Source of the DNA: Neonectria sp. B-13 | Lineage: Eukaryota > Ascomycota > Sordariomycetes > Hypocreales > Nectriaceae | Direction: 5' to 3' | Length of the DNA: 64,000 nt | NCBI GenBank assembly: GCA_002682825.1 | Contig: NOKP01000023.1 | Coordinates: forward strand, 1-64,000 | In this document: positions 21,980-31,882 of the stretch, one piece after another | Layout: each line of letters opens with the position of its first letter | Numbering within the stretch: position 1 is the stretch's first letter | The notes under the pieces: generated by a model | Told to the model about the DNA's origin: nothing | What the model saw: the letters and a program-made list of their open reading frames with translations, nothing else | Database searches by the model: none | Program-made: the position numbers and the translations under genes

Positions 21980-22681
21980 ATGAAGACACTCGGACTGCTC
22001 GGTGGCATGAGCTGGGAGTCCACTACCACCTACTATCAAGAGATTAATCGCCGTGTTCGACAAGTCAAAGGAGGGCTGCATTCTGCTCAATGCATCATTT
22101 TCTCATTCAACTTCGCTGAGATTGAGGAGTTGCAGCATTCCGGAAAGTGGAAGGAAGCCGGCGCTTTGCTGGAGAACGCATCCATCAAGCTCAAACTCGC
22201 CGGCGCAGATGCGATTGTGCTTTGCACTAACACGATGCACATGGTATCTGGAGGTATTGAATCGGCGTCTCAGCTTCCCTTGATCCACATTGTTGATTCG
22301 ACGGCTGAACTCATCCGACAGTCCGGGTTTCAATCGGTCGGACTTCTGGGCACTCGCTTCACGATGGAAAAGGACTTCTACAAGTCTCGCTTAGTCGAGA
22401 AATATGGACTACGTGTTATTGTCCCTGATGAGGAGGGACGTGCCGCTGTGCACTCAATCATTTACACCGAGCTCTGCAACGGAATTATCAAGGAAGACTC
22501 ACGGGAAGTCTACCACAATGTTATCAGGGACCTCAAGGAAGCAGGGGCGGACTGTCTCATTTTGGGGTGCACAGAGATTGGGCTGTTGGTCAACGCAGCT
22601 GGGAGTGAGCTACCCGTATTTGACACGGCGGAGATACACGCTGTAGCTGCTGCTAACTGGGCTATGGAGGACACTACCTGA
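21980..22681 (+). CDS. Aspartate/glutamate racemase-family amino-acid racemase (YgeA-like)
   Basis: A 233-residue, intronless, cytosolic PLP-independent amino-acid racemase. The fold interconverts L- and D-amino acids using two cysteines as acid/base pair, and both are present: Cys82 in VLCTNTMH and Cys197 in LILGCTEIG. It starts MKTLGLLGGMSWEST, a block almost the same as that of the bacterial YgeA group, and contains GGLHSAQ, LLGTRFTM and LPVFDTAEIHA, also typical of it. The start is the ATG at 21980 (the in-frame codon at 21974 is TTG). The absence of introns and the closeness to bacterial sequences suggest gene transfer from bacteria, as inference. Substrate preference (Asp, Glu or broad) cannot be decided. 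The next gene on the minus strand is broken and holds an aminotransferase-like relic, so a shared amino-acid role is possible but weakly supported. Confidence 0.9.
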   Translation: MKTLGLLGGMSWESTTTYYQEINRRVRQVKGGLHSAQCIIFSFNFAEIEELQHSGKWKEAGALLENASIKLKLAGADAIVLCTNTMHMVSGGIESASQLPLIHIVDSTAELIRQSGFQSVGLLGTRFTMEKDFYKSRLVEKYGLRVIVPDEEGRAAVHSIIYTELCNGIIKEDSREVYHNVIRDLKEAGADCLILGCTEIGLLVNAAGSELPVFDTAEIHAVAAANWAMEDTT

Positions 22682-22975
22682 GAGGAGGACTAGACTCATT
22701 GTCACTATTCGTAGCGGCATATCATGGATTAAAAGCTCAGATCATAAAGATCACCTGCTTCGGCTCAGAAATGGAGACTAGGGGGACAACTTTAGGGAGT
22801 CGTGAGACTAAGAGATAAGTACTCTATCAACCTAGCTAACTTGCCATTTCCCCTGGGGCCATTGATCCGTATGCGTTCAAACACCCCACAGACCACGCGA
22901 CTTCTCAGCCCAGTGAATTAGACTACCAGATCATCGGATTGGGAGAGCTTTGAACCCTTTAGCTCATCCCTGTCG

Positions 22976-24155
22976 CTACATGTTTGCAGGCAAAGCTACA
23001 AGCAGATCATCGGTGGCAAAAATATTTTGGTGGGCCGGCTGAAGAATCTCCTCCCCTTTGCCCACTGTGACGGCAGTCAAAAATGAGGATTCTTCAGTGA
23101 TAAGTGTCGGGGTTTGGCGGACACGTCGAAACAAAGAAACCCTCTCTGAGATTCGTAGCCTCTCTAGAATGTCTGCGTGGCTGTCTCTTAGCAACTGGAG
23201 CACGGCACAGAGGTCCACGAAGCATACTGGCCCAAGGCCATAATCTCGACAATACTCTCCCAAGGTCTCCACCTCAGCGTCATCTGGAACGCCGTGAGTT
23301 GAGATAAACCTAGAAAGATGATTGTAGTGACGTGGTTGTTTCCGTTAACAGTGACTGGTCGACTTTCATGGCTAGAGCAGATTGGATAGCCATAAGCGAT
23401 TGCAACCGGTGCAATATAATATCCTCGGTTTCCCGAGTTGAGAAAAGCCTGTATCATCCCGATTACAACAGCTGGAAAAGCGAACTTTGAGCGGCCCAAG
23501 TTGTCGACGTCGACATATGAGTACACCAGTTGCTGGTCACCAGAGAAGTGAATGGAGGCCGCGCCTTGGACCTGAGGATGAGCAATGAACGATGGCACGA
23601 GAGCTAGTTGCGCAAACACCTCTTCCTGAGTTTCTTTCTGGAGCTTCCTGCTGTTGAGCTCTAGCTTCAAGTCACTCAGTAGCGTGAGGAAATAGTGTGA
23701 CTGAGCCTTAAAATCCTTCCACACCCCAACAAGGTCTTTCAAGAACGCGTGGATCTGTAGAAATGATTCGACTCGGGCAGCGGACCAACTTGATGAAGCC
23801 TTGCCGTTTTTCGTAAAATCAGCCAACGCATTTACCCAGAGTTTCAGGATGAGATTCCTGTAGGCGTGGTTTGTGGTCAAGATCTCGTCATCTCTGTTAA
23901 GGTCGAGGCTCTGGATCACAGCGTTCAACCCAGATGTGGCACCTTGGAGAAGTACCAAATTGGCCGGATCTACCAATCACCAAAGCTGTTGATCATTGTA
24001 GTGTCGATTTCCGCCATCAGCATAGAGCCAAGAACTTACGAAAGCTCGAGTTTGGATGAGGTCATCTCGAGCACAGGTTTTGCAGCAATAGCATCAACAT
24101 CGCTGGATAGCTTTTCTGCCAAGACGATGGGAGCTTTCTCGACAGAGATTGTCAT
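22976..24155 (-). pseudogene. Disrupted gene of unknown family with an aminotransferase class V relic
   Basis: A minus-strand gene probably starts at the ATG at 24153-24155 (exon 1 24040-24155, ending with a GTAAGT donor). Splicing to the acceptor CCTACAG ending at 23858 restores a long frame (LILKLWVNALADFTKNG onward). That frame runs to about 23310, where it must shift by one base to reach the final block (FISTHGVPDDAEVETLGEY...), ending at 22976. No phase-correct intron explains the shift. The 182-nt intron contains, in a frame that cannot be reached by splicing, VLLQGATSGLNAVIQSLDL...DDEILTTNHAY, which closely resembles the PLP-cofactor segment of isopenicillin-N-epimerase-like class V aminotransferases. 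I do not recognise the main body of the protein. It is either a pseudogene assembled from unrelated pieces or a gene hit by indels. Confidence 0.45.
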
Positions 24156-25765
24156 GGCGGCAGATGTGTTGAGATAGTGAGACTCGGAGTGAAACCGAAC
24201 TTGGCAACTTCGTAACAGGGCTGTAAAGGGAATCGATGATACCACACGTTAAGTAAGGACATCGGCAATAAATTTATTATCTACCATGTTCAACACAAAA
24301 CCTATACTTTTGTGACGAGGCGGCTAGGGCAATTTTCTGCTCTTTTCTGCGTTCTCAATCTCTATGATGCAGCTTTCGAATTGCATTCAGAGGGATTGGC
24401 CAGTGATTCGCTATGTTTGAGTGGATTCATCCCGTAGTTCAACCTTGACGGATGAGAGGCTCGAGGCTGTGGAACGTGATTACGGCCGCGACGACGTCCG
24501 AGGCCGTCTACTTTACTAGGCCGTGGGTTACACTCGGGTCGGGTCCGGAGATGAGCGGCCTGTTTCCGTCCCTGCTTATATCGTTGATCAGTCCTTCAAC
24601 CTCGCGATAGCGTCTAGCAAGAAGTCTTGGTTGAATACGACTACCCATTGCCTTACACATCGACTTTTCCCGCGCTTTTACATACCAGTGGCAGGTTACG
24701 GACACTTGCCGCGGGAGTTTCAACCTCCGGAGACTGCAGAGTTTACTGGCATAAAGTTGCCGAGAGTTCGATGCCAAATGCATGAGAACGAGGGGCAAGG
24801 GTAACGAGCGCTGTGAATGGATGACATATAGAGATACAATGATATGAACCACTATTCAGTCCATCTTGGAAACGCCGAGTGACAGTGGTATCGGTTTGAC
24901 TCGAGTAGTGCCCGCAGTATGCTGGATAAGTGGTGTGAGGTGTGAGGTTGGATGCGGGGTTTCAAGATGGACGAAACTGTGTCCTCAGTTTCCACATCCA
25001 GATAGGCAAGACAAAATTGTTAGGGGGAGGAGGGAACACTTCATGCTGAGGTAATGTCTTAGCAACTAGGAGTTGGTTCGAGATACGATAACAACCATGG
25101 TGCCTCTTTTCGCCTCACTGACCGGTGCATGTACTACGTTGAATCTAATTGGAGCAAGATCTACGAGACGGGGTCATAAGGGTCAGAATCAAGCTGGGAC
25201 GCGAGGGGAGCTTAATGTGCAGGGTGGTTGCACGACCGGTTTGAGATTCTGGTACTTCATGTCTAGATACGTGCAGATGAGTCACGGTACAAACTCCGTA
25301 TCATGTACTACTTACCCTCTTGCTAGCAGTTGCGGCAGTTTAGTACTACAGTATTCCGTGACACTTGAACAGGTGGAGTATCCAGTGAGACATCGAACAC
25401 GGCATCGGGTCGCCACACCTTGTAATTGTAGTGGTGTATATCATTAGGAGCGAAATCGGCTTCCTCTTTCGTGAACACTTTCGAAGACGTTGGGTGCGCA
25501 GATCATCATTCACAGTGTCAATAGCTCTCAATTCACACTCCATACTTGCAAACTTGGATCAAGTGCAGGACTGATGAACTCGACTGGGTGTGGTTCGATA
25601 CGTGGGCTCACCCGACTGGTTAAACTTGGGGTGGGGGAGGTTGTAAAAGTGGCTACCTGTGCCGCCTGACGTGTCGCATGAGTTTTCTCTCGTAAGACCA
25701 TCCCACCTTCATACTACAGGTTTAAGTTGGTGAGGTCTATTTCGCTTGAAATTAGCGACGAGATC
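24156..25765. other. Spacer without a recognisable gene
   Basis: About 1.6 kb of divergent intergenic DNA between the broken gene and the HET gene. Frames up to 124 codons (25073-25447) show no domain or splice context. The last 100 bp before 25766 may hold the HET-gene promoter. Nothing else is visible. Confidence 0.45.
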
Positions 25766-27610
25766 ATGGTGACAACCCAATCTCAACATGAGACAAACCA
25801 AGACCAGAGGACGGAGAGCGGCCCCGAGCAACCCCTCACCGTGCTACCATCAACATCCCCGTCTCCTTATGCGCCGCTCAGTCAGCATAAAGACTGCACG
25901 CGGCTGGTAAGGATCGAAGCGGCCAAGAGGGACGACGATCCTATCATCTGCCGTTTGTTCGAGGTCGCCTTCTGTGACAGGCCCAAGTTCGATGCGCTCT
26001 CGTACATGTGGGGAGACGGCCCAGCCCAATGCAATATTGTCCTGAACCGCGTGACCTTCAGCGTTAGGCAAAATCTCAGGGATGCGTTGCGCTATCTCCG
26101 AACACACTGTCTCGACACCCCTTATTGGATCGACGCGATATGCATTAACCAGGACGACATCCCGGAGCGAAACAGACAGGTGCACATGATGCACCACATC
26201 TACTTCAGGGCCGATACTGTCGTCGTGTGGCTGGGGAAGAGATATGAGGAATACGAGGCGAGTCTGCCAGACTTACGTGGACTTAGCCATTGCAAACCGT
26301 CGAACGGACAACCCAAGTTGGAGTCGTCACCAGATTGGCCTAAGAGCGACTTTCCTGCGGCGCAGCAGCCAGATGAGATAGCGCAGCAGCGCAGGATAGC
26401 AGAGGAGTTGTACAACGATGGCTACTGGAATAGATTGTGGATCATCCAGGAGATTGGGCTTGCCCGCCAGATTAAAGTGTGCTTCGGAAACTCGACAGTA
26501 GAATGGACTCAGTTCATTCATTTCATCACTATGCACAACATCGGAAGTCACGGACCTGTGAGGCTGAATCGACAGCGACAAGGCAAATATACCGGGTCAA
26601 GCACCTTGCTCCAACTACTGCAATATCACAAAGACGCTCTGTGCCAAGACAGCAAAGACAAAGTGTATGGCCTCGTTGGTTTAGCATCAGACACTCGTGG
26701 CTTTGTTATCGATTATAAAAAGAATCCCGTCGAGATTTGGACCGACGTTATGGAATTTATGAAGCGACACGCTTTATTCGCAGACAAGGACATTATCCAG
26801 GTTGGGGAGCTTGTCAAGCATCTGCTCATGGGCACCAAAAGCAACCCCCTGCAGCAAATTCTGCGACCTTACGCACCCGGAGAAGGAGATAGCATGATTC
26901 TCACAGACCCCGATCACTTCAAAGCATTTAAGTTGCAAGCCTCAGTGCTAGGGTGTGTCACCTATGTTGGCCCGCATCCCCATGAAATCGTTGGAAATCT
27001 TAACAAGGTGGATAAGTGGACAGAACGGGTCCAAGCGTACTATACAAACGATCTCGGCGATGCCCACCAGGAGAGCGATATGATGGTTCGGGCTATCTTG
27101 GAACTGGATGATATAAGCTTATCAAAGAAATGCTTTGATCACAGAAGTATTATACAGTGGTCGGTACCTCCTAACGACTGGAGTGGGAACAATAAAGCTC
27201 TGCGTGAAAATAGTGGTTGGATACAAGATTTGCAAAGCGAGTCTAGTGGTCAGCTTGAAAGCAAGGACTCATCTGCAGAGCAGTCTTCCACTAATAACTC
27301 ACGACTGTTTCAAATGTCGGATCGATACAAGGGGAAAACACCTTGCAAAATGGGTCTCGCATCGAGCGACATACACTGTGGAGATCTCATTTGCTGGCTT
27401 GCTTGGCCACGAAGAGCCGTCGTCGTGCGACCACAGCAGCAAGGCAACAAGTCTTATCCCTGGAAGCTGCAGGTAGTGGGCACGGCTGTTGTCACTACGG
27501 ATTTGAGAGAATCATGTCTGAGTTGTTCGCAGCGGCCCGACTGGTCTGAGAACAAATTAGGGCTGACTGTTTATTTGGATGCAAGCACCATTTTCGTTCT
27601 TTTAGCTTAA
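25766..27610 (+). CDS. Heterokaryon-incompatibility (HET) domain protein
   Basis: A 614-residue single-exon protein with an N-terminal HET domain (roughly residues 60-240). HET proteins trigger regulated cell death when unlike fungal strains fuse; most paralogues have unknown partners. Seen motifs: FDALSYMWGD, then LRYLRTHCLDTPYWIDAICINQDD, then ERNRQVHMMHHIYFRADTVV and VWLG, followed by YWNRLWIIQEIGLA, the usual order of the domain. The long C-terminal region (about 350 residues) has no repeats or NACHT/WD modules, so this is the HET-plus-unknown-tail type. The start is the first ATG, 25766; the longer frame upstream begins with a non-ATG codon. HET genes are often polymorphic and located in accessory regions, which fits this side of the window. 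Confidence 0.92.
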   Translation: MVTTQSQHETNQDQRTESGPEQPLTVLPSTSPSPYAPLSQHKDCTRLVRIEAAKRDDDPIICRLFEVAFCDRPKFDALSYMWGDGPAQCNIVLNRVTFSVRQNLRDALRYLRTHCLDTPYWIDAICINQDDIPERNRQVHMMHHIYFRADTVVVWLGKRYEEYEASLPDLRGLSHCKPSNGQPKLESSPDWPKSDFPAAQQPDEIAQQRRIAEELYNDGYWNRLWIIQEIGLARQIKVCFGNSTVEWTQFIHFITMHNIGSHGPVRLNRQRQGKYTGSSTLLQLLQYHKDALCQDSKDKVYGLVGLASDTRGFVIDYKKNPVEIWTDVMEFMKRHALFADKDIIQVGELVKHLLMGTKSNPLQQILRPYAPGEGDSMILTDPDHFKAFKLQASVLGCVTYVGPHPHEIVGNLNKVDKWTERVQAYYTNDLGDAHQESDMMVRAILELDDISLSKKCFDHRSIIQWSVPPNDWSGNNKALRENSGWIQDLQSESSGQLESKDSSAEQSSTNNSRLFQMSDRYKGKTPCKMGLASSDIHCGDLICWLAWPRRAVVVRPQQQGNKSYPWKLQVVGTAVVTTDLRESCLSCSQRPDWSENKLGLTVYLDASTIFVLLA

Positions 27611-28274
27611 CAAACAAAGGACAACAAGGAGGCTTTTGCGTTCTGTATCTCGCCTTATGGGGTGCGATGCTTATTGATCTAAGGCCGATGAAGTAGTCGA
27701 TATAATATGAGGTATCCTCACACCGTCGAGCCTCTGCTAATCAATCACGAGGCTGTCTTAGGTTTTCTATGTACTTCGGTCTACCTGAAAGTGCTTAGAA
27801 AATTTGGAAAACAGGGTCTATGCATCGAAATTTAGACAGTGTTGACTCAAGCCTTCGAAGCTGGGTCCAACAAAGATGTCGACCATGTCTCCCGTAGTGC
27901 TTTTGGGCCACAATTGGCCACCTCGGGGGTCTAGATAACCGCTGAATTGGGTCTCCTTTACCTTGCATCCGAGCTGATACTTGATTTGCCTCACAACAAA
28001 CACGGTGTTCCCGCTGGTGGAGACTCTTGACGGCGAGAAGAGAGACAACCAAAACACCACATATCACTTCGGTAGACACAATGCTGGATGCGTGATTCCA
28101 CAACAGGATACACCAATATGCTAGTATAGTCCTTTCCCTTTTAGGAGACCAGTACGTATCTTCATGCAACCGGAATCATTCTGCAAGGTCAATCTTTGAT
28201 CATCTCAGAATCGGCACGCGGACAGAGAGACAGCATATTACAGGGCAACAGGTTATTCATTGTTATATAGTGGC
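27611..28274. other. Spacer between convergent genes
   Basis: About 0.66 kb between the ends of the HET and dehalogenase genes. Overlapping minus-strand frames at 27795-28169 have no domain. I see nothing functional. Confidence 0.5.
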
Positions 28275-29060
28275 CTATTGCTTCGTACTTTTAACATAAG
28301 CTATGATTTCTTTGACAGCCTCATCAACCCCCCTCGCCACAATCGTCGGTTGCTTTCCAGTCAGACTTCCGAGGGCATCAATCCATCCGTTCCCAGCCCT
28401 GTCAATCCAAGCAGACTGAGCCCCGGCCGACCTAGCTCCAAGCGCATCAAACGGATTGGCACTGACAACCCAAATCTTGTCCAGCTTCACGCCGGCCTTG
28501 TCCGCGAAGTGGCGGTATACCTTTGGATCAGGTTTGAACGTCCTAAGTCCTTCCACCGTGATAAGCTTGCGGGGCTCGAGGACATGGCTCATCTTGGACA
28601 GCACAGGCGACGTGCTCACAGACTTTCCAACCATGTCGTCAGTTCCATTCGATAGAATGTATGCGTCTAGCGAGGGCTCGGTAGACACCAGATCCAGAGC
28701 TTTTTCAACCTCGGGGAATGTCTTGAGCCCGTTGTACGCGTTCATGAGCTGCTCGGTGTCACTGCTAGACAATGAGAGTCCCTTCTCGGCGGTGGCGTGC
28801 TGTAAAGCGGCGCGAGTGATTTCGGAAAATGATTGATAGATGCCTGTCCCAAGTCAGTTTCATCACGGCTGAGCGACGCGGAGATGCCAATTACCCATGC
28901 TGGTGGCTCGCCAGGTATATTCAAGCTGATACCGGCGCCATTGCGCGGCCAGGTCCTTGGCTAGGTCATCACCGAACAGCTCAGCGAGTTGCTGGGCGAT
29001 TGACTCGGTGGACAGCAGTGTCCCGTACAGATCAAATCCTATGACTGTTTTGCTCGACAT
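28275..29060 (-). CDS. HAD-superfamily 2-haloacid dehalogenase-type hydrolase
   Basis: A 244-residue cytosolic HAD hydrolase of the type II 2-haloacid dehalogenase group. Exon 1 is 28895-29060, a 51-nt phase-1 intron (28844-28894, GTAATT...GACAG) is removed, and exon 2 is 28275-28843. The nucleophile motif is GFDLYGTLLS near residue 10. The second motif is YILSNGTDDM, the lysine region is TFKPDPKVYRHF, and the last motif is VVSANPFDALGARSAG, where haloacid dehalogenases carry an SxNxxD/(D)xxGA pattern. Family members hydrolyse 2-haloalkanoic acids, but many fungal ones have unknown substrates or act as phosphatases. The start is the ATG at 29058-29060, right before the motif. Confidence 0.9.
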
Positions 29061-30274
29061 CGTAAAAGAATGAAGTCTTGCAAGATCTGGCTTCGCTCAG
29101 AAAGTCAGCAGTGGTTGTTGGGGCTGGCCGGATGACGACTAATCGGTTCAATGACGCTAAAAATGCGGGGAACTTACAGTAACCTCGGCGACGGTCGGAG
29201 GGTAGTATTACAGTTTACAGCAAGCTCATTTATATGGAGACGGGGTCAGTAACATGAATGAAGTCTGACATCGTAGCCTCTGGCCTGAAGAATTTGCCGT
29301 TTTTTATACCGTTGTTGCTCGAGACGGCCAGGGATATGAAGTAGAAAGGGGATACACGACGGGATTTCCTGCTTCCTGGGTTCCGTGCATGTCAAAGCTG
29401 AGAGCTATGGCATGTGATCATGCAGAAAGGTGCTCCACAAGAGTGTGAGCGATCATACAGATAAGAAAAGGAGTGTGGGTAAGGGTGTTCGCCGGTGCAG
29501 GGAGTAGATCACCAATGTCAGTCAGTCAGTCAGTCAGTCAGTCAGCTAGCTACCAGACAGGTAATGGAACCGCAGGATGATTGCCAGTGCGACAAATTAT
29601 GAGACCGTCCCCTCTGTAAATGATTTATGAAATCTTACGCACCTATGTAGAGAGTATGCATATGAGATACGACGAAGCGGTGATTCCAGAAACATCCCCT
29701 TCCACATGTGGGAGCTCATACCTCCTGATCTCCTGTGTGTCTCCACGTGCCCTTGCCTTCTGCACCCTACCATATCTCAAGTACACTCATCACACTGTCC
29801 CATCTCTCGCTAGAAGCTGGGGGGCAGCTCGGGCAGGCTTTCAGACACCACTATTGCTTTTCGCAGTGGCTCTAGTAAGGCGGTTGGAAACTCGTGTATG
29901 AAGGACCTCTGAGGTAGTGATAGTTCTCTAGACAAAGTGGTGCAGCGACCGCTGGTAGTTGCTGGAGAAATAAGGATTCAGAACTAGACTATTTGGAAGC
30001 ACAGTCAGCGGTCTGAAGTAAGGTAGAACAGATTGATTGGGTGTGCAAAATAATCTAATCTCTTCGGTTCAACGGAAGCTAGATTTATGATGCTAACAAA
30101 TATGTAGAAGGAACCAATCATTCCCCTTGTTCTCGACTATTTCCGTCGCTCTAGATATCAAATAATGACCTTTCAGTAATATACCTCGGTGTTCTTCGTG
30201 AGCAAATCCCGAAAATTGTACCAGTTTTCTTATCCATGGCACAGAGTAGAAGGACGAACTTTGCGCCGCCAGCA
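29061..30274. other. Spacer without a recognisable gene
   Basis: About 1.2 kb upstream of the dehalogenase gene. It includes a GTCA tetranucleotide tract (annotated separately). Frames are short (up to 93 codons) and lack domains. Confidence 0.45.
29517..29544. repeat. (GTCA)7 microsatellite
   Basis: Seven perfect copies of GTCA in tandem, about 460 bp upstream of the dehalogenase start. A simple repeat of a type prone to slippage; no function is implied. Confidence 0.95.
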
Positions 30275-31255
30275 TTAACCCTCGATCCAGTCGACAATCT
30301 GGCCAGCACACAATTCCCATCCCTTGTCCATCATCATATGATGTGCGTTGCTAGGAACTGTAACTTGCATCACAGCTATGTTGTTGGGACTATCCTCATC
30401 CTCGGACAATGTTGTTTTTGAATAGACGTCGGCGTTTTGCGCAACCATCGCTGGGGTGATCAACTTGTCAAGCTGGGCCGCAACACATAACAACTTTCGT
30501 TTACTTGCGCTGTCTCCGAGTCCCCGGATCGACGATAGCACATCGGAAGCTTCGCCAAAAGCCCACATCACGGACAGCCCTGACCTTATGCCTTCAAGCT
30601 TGGTACGGCACGTAGTCATCCAACTTTGAATGACTTCTTCTTCGGTAGCGTCATGAAAGAAAGCATTGCGTACTTGCTCTACTGTGTCAAGTTGGCACCG
30701 CGGGCTCCATGGATATTTGTATCCCTTCCCACCTGTCTCTGTTGTCTCCCAATTTGCCATGATTTGCATTCCCTTACCTAGGAGGGGCGCAGATCCGAGA
30801 AGCACAAGGCCAGATACCAACGGGGAAGCGACGTCAGCTTGCTCACGTTGTGCCTTTCCTTCGCGTCCCAGGAGATACTGTAAATATCCACCGCCGAGTG
30901 AATGACCAGCGACAATCGGAGCGACACCGACAAGAGTATGCTGTTTCTGAATGTGCTCTAGAGCTATCATAATGTCGGAAGCGTGATGATCGATTGTGGT
31001 GAAGAGGTTGTTATGGAGCCGCGAAGGTGTCCAAGACTTGCCATGCCCGCGAAGCGACAGCGCGTAGGCAGGATAGCCCCGCGAGGCAAAGTAAGGGAGA
31101 AAAAACTGAAAATCATGAGCCGAGCAGTAGGCGCCGTGGATGAAAAAGATAGGCGGGTTGAGAGAGGAGGCATTGTTTGGTAGACAGGCTAGAAGCTCTA
31201 GTGAGTTGGCCTGACCTGGGCCGTCTGGTAGCCAGGTTGTGGAGATTGACGCCAT
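30275..31255 (-). CDS. Alpha/beta-hydrolase fold protein
   Basis: A 326-residue single-exon protein of the alpha/beta-hydrolase superfamily. Seen: IFFIHGAYCSAHDFQFF with the oxyanion-hole HG, RGHGKSW, and the nucleophile elbow VAGHSLGGGYLQ (G-H-S-L-G). The acid is likely in the DKLITPAMVA region and the catalytic His in NAHHMMMDKGWE near the C terminus. No signal peptide or membrane helix is seen, so it is probably intracellular. The chosen start is the ATG at 31253-31255 (MASISTTWLPDG); an upstream in-frame start would add 28 unconvincing residues. It could be an esterase, lipase, epoxide hydrolase or C-C hydrolase. It lies 0.6 kb from a truncated Zn2Cys6 gene and near a cupin and a P450. 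Confidence 0.87.
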   Translation of the reverse strand: MASISTTWLPDGPGQANSLELLACLPNNASSLNPPIFFIHGAYCSAHDFQFFLPYFASRGYPAYALSLRGHGKSWTPSRLHNNLFTTIDHHASDIMIALEHIQKQHTLVGVAPIVAGHSLGGGYLQYLLGREGKAQREQADVASPLVSGLVLLGSAPLLGKGMQIMANWETTETGGKGYKYPWSPRCQLDTVEQVRNAFFHDATEEEVIQSWMTTCRTKLEGIRSGLSVMWAFGEASDVLSSIRGLGDSASKRKLLCVAAQLDKLITPAMVAQNADVYSKTTLSEDEDSPNNIAVMQVTVPSNAHHMMMDKGWELCAGQIVDWIEG

Positions 31256-31882
31256 ATTATGAGACTTCTGGTCTCGTGGGATAAAATAGACGTGACGAAT
31301 GAACGTAAAATATCGCGAAAGAGGTCGGGGAGACAGCAAAAAATAAGCCTAGAAGTCGCTCCTTTTTTTACGGAGTACAATGTTCCGAATTCCGTAGGAT
31401 TAAAGCTAGCTAAGGTATGTCCTGAGCCTATTCTACACCGCCGCCAATCCTCCCGGATGGAGAGTCCGACGATGTCATCCACAGTGGCTCAAAATTGGGC
31501 TGCTATGAAATGTTGACAGGTAGGTAAGTGGTTCACTTGGCAAATAGATCGGGGTAGAGGGACGAAAAATAACACACGTTGCGACAAGATAGATAAGGAG
31601 ACTAGAATCGAAGGCAGTTCCGGCGAATGCATACCGCTGACACTAATGGCTTCTGTTGAAATTCCTGCTTATCACGACTCGAATACCGTCTAGTGCTTAC
31701 GGTAACTGCTTACGGTAGACATGGGTTCGAAATGCCGGAGTTCAAGGGCGTCGGATGTGGGGAAGAGCGATTCGAGGGAGCCACGTCACCTTCAACTATC
31801 AGAGAAGTGGCAAGCTGGCAGGGGACTCGTAGAAATAGAAGTGTGGCTAAAACCTACAGGGTGTATCAGCTCCAGTAACACT
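31256..31882. other. Spacer
   Basis: About 0.63 kb holding the hydrolase promoter and the lost 3' part of the neighbouring regulator. A TACGGAGTA 9-mer is at 31369-31377. No gene is visible. Confidence 0.45.

Noticed and set aside
31726..31740. A GGTTCGAAAT-like sequence suggestive of a tRNA T-loop
   Set aside because: No matching acceptor stem or anticodon arm could be built around it.
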